A stretch of DNA of 7,904 nt from CAZEJK01 sp964512045. Lineage in GTDB: Bacteria > Acidobacteriota > Thermoanaerobaculia > Thermoanaerobaculales > Sulfomarinibacteraceae. Where the stretch lies: assembly GCA_964512045.1 (NCBI GenBank), contig CAZEJK010000238.1:1-7904 (forward strand), given 5' to 3'. Positions 6,426 through 7,904 of the stretch are shown here, in pieces (the first letter of the stretch is position 1; every line of letters begins with the position of its first letter). A model generated the notes under the pieces. That model did not search any database. It had not been told where the DNA came from and saw nothing but the letters and a program-made list of their open reading frames with translations. Made by a program: the position numbers and the translations under genes.

Positions 6426-7787
6426 TTAACGTAGCCCATACCGGTCGAGCTTCCGCTTGAGAGTGGAAAGTGCGACTCCGAGCGTCTTCGCAGTCTGCGT
6501 GAGGTTGCCGCCACAGGCGTGCAACGCGGCCTCGATGACCTGTCGTTCAGCCTCCATGAGCGTCGGCACCGATTGTGGCGGGGAAGCATCCGTCGGCTTG
6601 GACGAGGAGGACAGAGTGTCTCCCAGCCCGAGCAGCGCGGACGGGCTGAGCGTGTCGCGGTCTCGTTGCACGATGACGGCGCGCTCCAGGACGTTGCGGA
6701 GCTCGCGGACGTTGCCGGGCCAGCGGTAGGAGGCGAGCCGTTCCAGCTCCGTGGACGTGAGCTCAACGGGCTCCCCGACAATGACGTGGAGCAGGTGGCG
6801 ACACAGCTCCGGGAGATCTTCGCGACGCTCGCGGAGTGGTGGCAGGTGGATGTGCAAGACGCAGAGTCGGTAGTACAGGTCTTGTCGGAACTGGCCTTCT
6901 GAGACCATCTCTGCCAGTTCCGAGTTTGTCGCAGCGAGAACGCGGACATCGGCGCGGCGCTGCGTCTCGCCACCGATGCGGCGCACTGTTCCCTCCTCGA
7001 GGACGCCGAGGAGCTTGGCTTGCAGCGCGCGAGCCATCGCACCGATCTCGTCGAGAAGAACCGTTCCTCCCGCCGCCATCTCGAACACGCCGCGTCGGGG
7101 CCCAGTCGCCCCGGTGAAGGCCCCGCGCTCATGTCCGAACAGCTCCGACTCGGCCAGCGACTCGGGCAGAGCTGCACAGTTCAGGCTCACGAACGGCCGC
7201 TCAGAGCGAGCGCTCGTGTAGTGGACATACTTGGCCAGCGCCGTCTTGCCGGTGCCGGTCTCCCCGGTAATCAGCAGCGGTGCGTCGGCAGCTGCAGCCA
7301 TATCGGCCAGTCGCACGGCGTCGGCGAGCCCGCCCGATGCTCCGATGATGACGGTTCCCGCCCGTTCACTGGCGTTTCGGCGGGCGGCCAGCTGCTCGAT
7401 CCGCTCGAGCTCGAGAACGCGCAGGGCGTTACGCACTGTCAGACGGACCTCCTCGATCTCCAGTGGCTTTGACAGGAAGTCGTAGGCGCCGGCGCGCAGA
7501 GCTGCAACTGCGCTTTCGAACGATGGGTACGCCGTCATGAAGATGATCTTGATACTGTCGTCGTGCTGGAGGATCTTCGGGCAGAGCTCGGCTCCGGTAC
7601 CGTCCGGGAGTCGTTGGTCCAGGAGCACCACATCGACTGGCCTGTGCGAGCATAGTCTGAGGCCATCTGCTGCCGTTGTGGCGACGGCGACCTCGGCGAG
7701 CTGCTCGAGCTCGTCGCGAAGGGTCTCGGCAAATATCTCTTCGTCCTCGATGATGACGATCGAGGGCCGCTGCGCGTCTCTGGACAT
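6426..7787 (-). CDS. NtrC-family sigma-54-dependent response regulator
   Basis: A 453-residue protein with the full three-part NtrC layout. The receiver (about 8-125) has acidic residues E14/D15, phospho-acceptor D57 (VVLLDQRLPDG), T85 and K107. The AAA+ domain (about 145-375) shows Walker A GETGTGKT (175-182), the sigma-54-contacting loop GAFTGA (222-227), Walker B VLLDEIG (243-249), and arginines in FRQDLYYRL (300-308). A Ser/Pro-rich linker (about 390-408) leads to a Fis-type helix-turn-helix (NLTQTAKTLGVALSTLKRKL, 428-447). When phosphorylated it should oligomerise on upstream sites and open sigma-54 promoters. The start at ATG 7787 directly precedes the receiver but has no clear Shine-Dalgarno. 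It is probably the first gene of a two-gene unit with the lone receiver. The target genes are unknown. Confidence 0.94.
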   Translation of the reverse strand: MSRDAQRPSIVIIEDEEIFAETLRDELEQLAEVAVATTAADGLRLCSHRPVDVVLLDQRLPDGTGAELCPKILQHDDSIKIIFMTAYPSFESAVAALRAGAYDFLSKPLEIEEVRLTVRNALRVLELERIEQLAARRNASERAGTVIIGASGGLADAVRLADMAAAADAPLLITGETGTGKTALAKYVHYTSARSERPFVSLNCAALPESLAESELFGHERGAFTGATGPRRGVFEMAAGGTVLLDEIGAMARALQAKLLGVLEEGTVRRIGGETQRRADVRVLAATNSELAEMVSEGQFRQDLYYRLCVLHIHLPPLRERREDLPELCRHLLHVIVGEPVELTSTELERLASYRWPGNVRELRNVLERAVIVQRDRDTLSPSALLGLGDTLSSSSKPTDASPPQSVPTLMEAERQVIEAALHACGGNLTQTAKTLGVALSTLKRKLDRYGLR

Positions 7788-7790
7788 CGC

Positions 7791-7804
7791 TACAGGATAC
7801 AGGA
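7791..7804 (-). repeat. Tandem heptamer just upstream of the sigma-54 activator start
   Basis: The minus strand carries TCCTGTA twice in a row, ending three bases before the ATG. It takes the place where a ribosome binding site would be expected, and no purine-rich site is seen. The embedded TATCCT, six bases before the ATG, could act as a -10 box for a leaderless or nearly leaderless transcript, but no matching -35 is evident. Confidence 0.3.
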
Positions 7805-7836
7805 GAAACGTGGCGCCGTTACGTTCCCGTTTCGCT

Positions 7837-7904
7837 CTACTGCGATCGTGCGGCGTCGAGCTGATACAGCAGGCCGCGACACTCGGGACGGGCTCCGAGA
7901 TGGT
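7837..7904 (-). CDS. Possible 3' end of an upstream minus-strand gene (partial, unidentified)
   Basis: A minus-strand frame is open from the window edge for 21 codons and ends at TAG (7839-7837), giving a C-terminus that ends LLYQLDAARSQ. The composition is plausible for a coding tail and it would end 49 bases before the sigma-54 activator gene, in the same direction. I do not recognise it. A plus-strand frame beginning at GTG 7810 is also open to the edge, so the assignment is uncertain. Sequence beyond 7904 would settle it. Confidence 0.28.
   Translation of the reverse strand, partial: HLGARPECRGLLYQLDAARSQ

Noticed and set aside
7810..7904. Plus-strand gene starting at GTG 7810 behind AGGAGA and open to the window edge
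   Set aside because: Only 31 codons are visible, the ribosome-site spacing is short, and a minus-strand frame over the same bases is equally plausible. It cannot be decided within the window.

Overview
The window looks like chromosome of a GC-rich, Gram-negative-type bacterium. The main evidence is a complete sigma-54 activator of the NtrC family with an intact GAFTGA loop (sigma-54 is a bacterial factor), a multi-PAS histidine kinase, strong Shine-Dalgarno sequences and tight gene packing. A signalling-rich lineage such as Myxococcota would fit, but the sequence does not fix the phylum.

Layout. Bases 1-240 hold no gene I can support, only a cluster of short inverted repeats. Bases 241-3596 (minus strand) are a two-gene operon, gatE then gatD, with a 4-base ATGA overlap. 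It encodes both subunits of the GatDE Glu-tRNA(Gln) amidotransferase, the form regarded as archaeal. A 71-base divergent region (3597-3667) separates gatE from a plus-strand gene (3668-5941) for a soluble histidine kinase with four PAS-type sensor regions. Converging on the kinase is a minus-strand pair: an NtrC-type response regulator (6426-7787), then, 108 bases downstream, a stand-alone receiver protein (5901-6317). The 3' end of the receiver gene overlaps the kinase 3' end by 41 bases. The last ~70 bases may carry the 3' end of another minus-strand gene.

How the genes may work together. GatE activates Glu-tRNA(Gln) and GatD releases ammonia from an amide donor, making Gln-tRNA(Gln) indirectly. 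The kinase, the NtrC-type activator and the single receiver form a plausible local phosphorelay or two-output two-component system acting through sigma-54 promoters. Pairing is inferred from proximity only. Whether this signalling set controls the adjacent gatED operon is not shown by the sequence.

The most noteworthy point is a complete, apparently functional GatDE operon in a bacterial context, where GatCAB is the expected enzyme.
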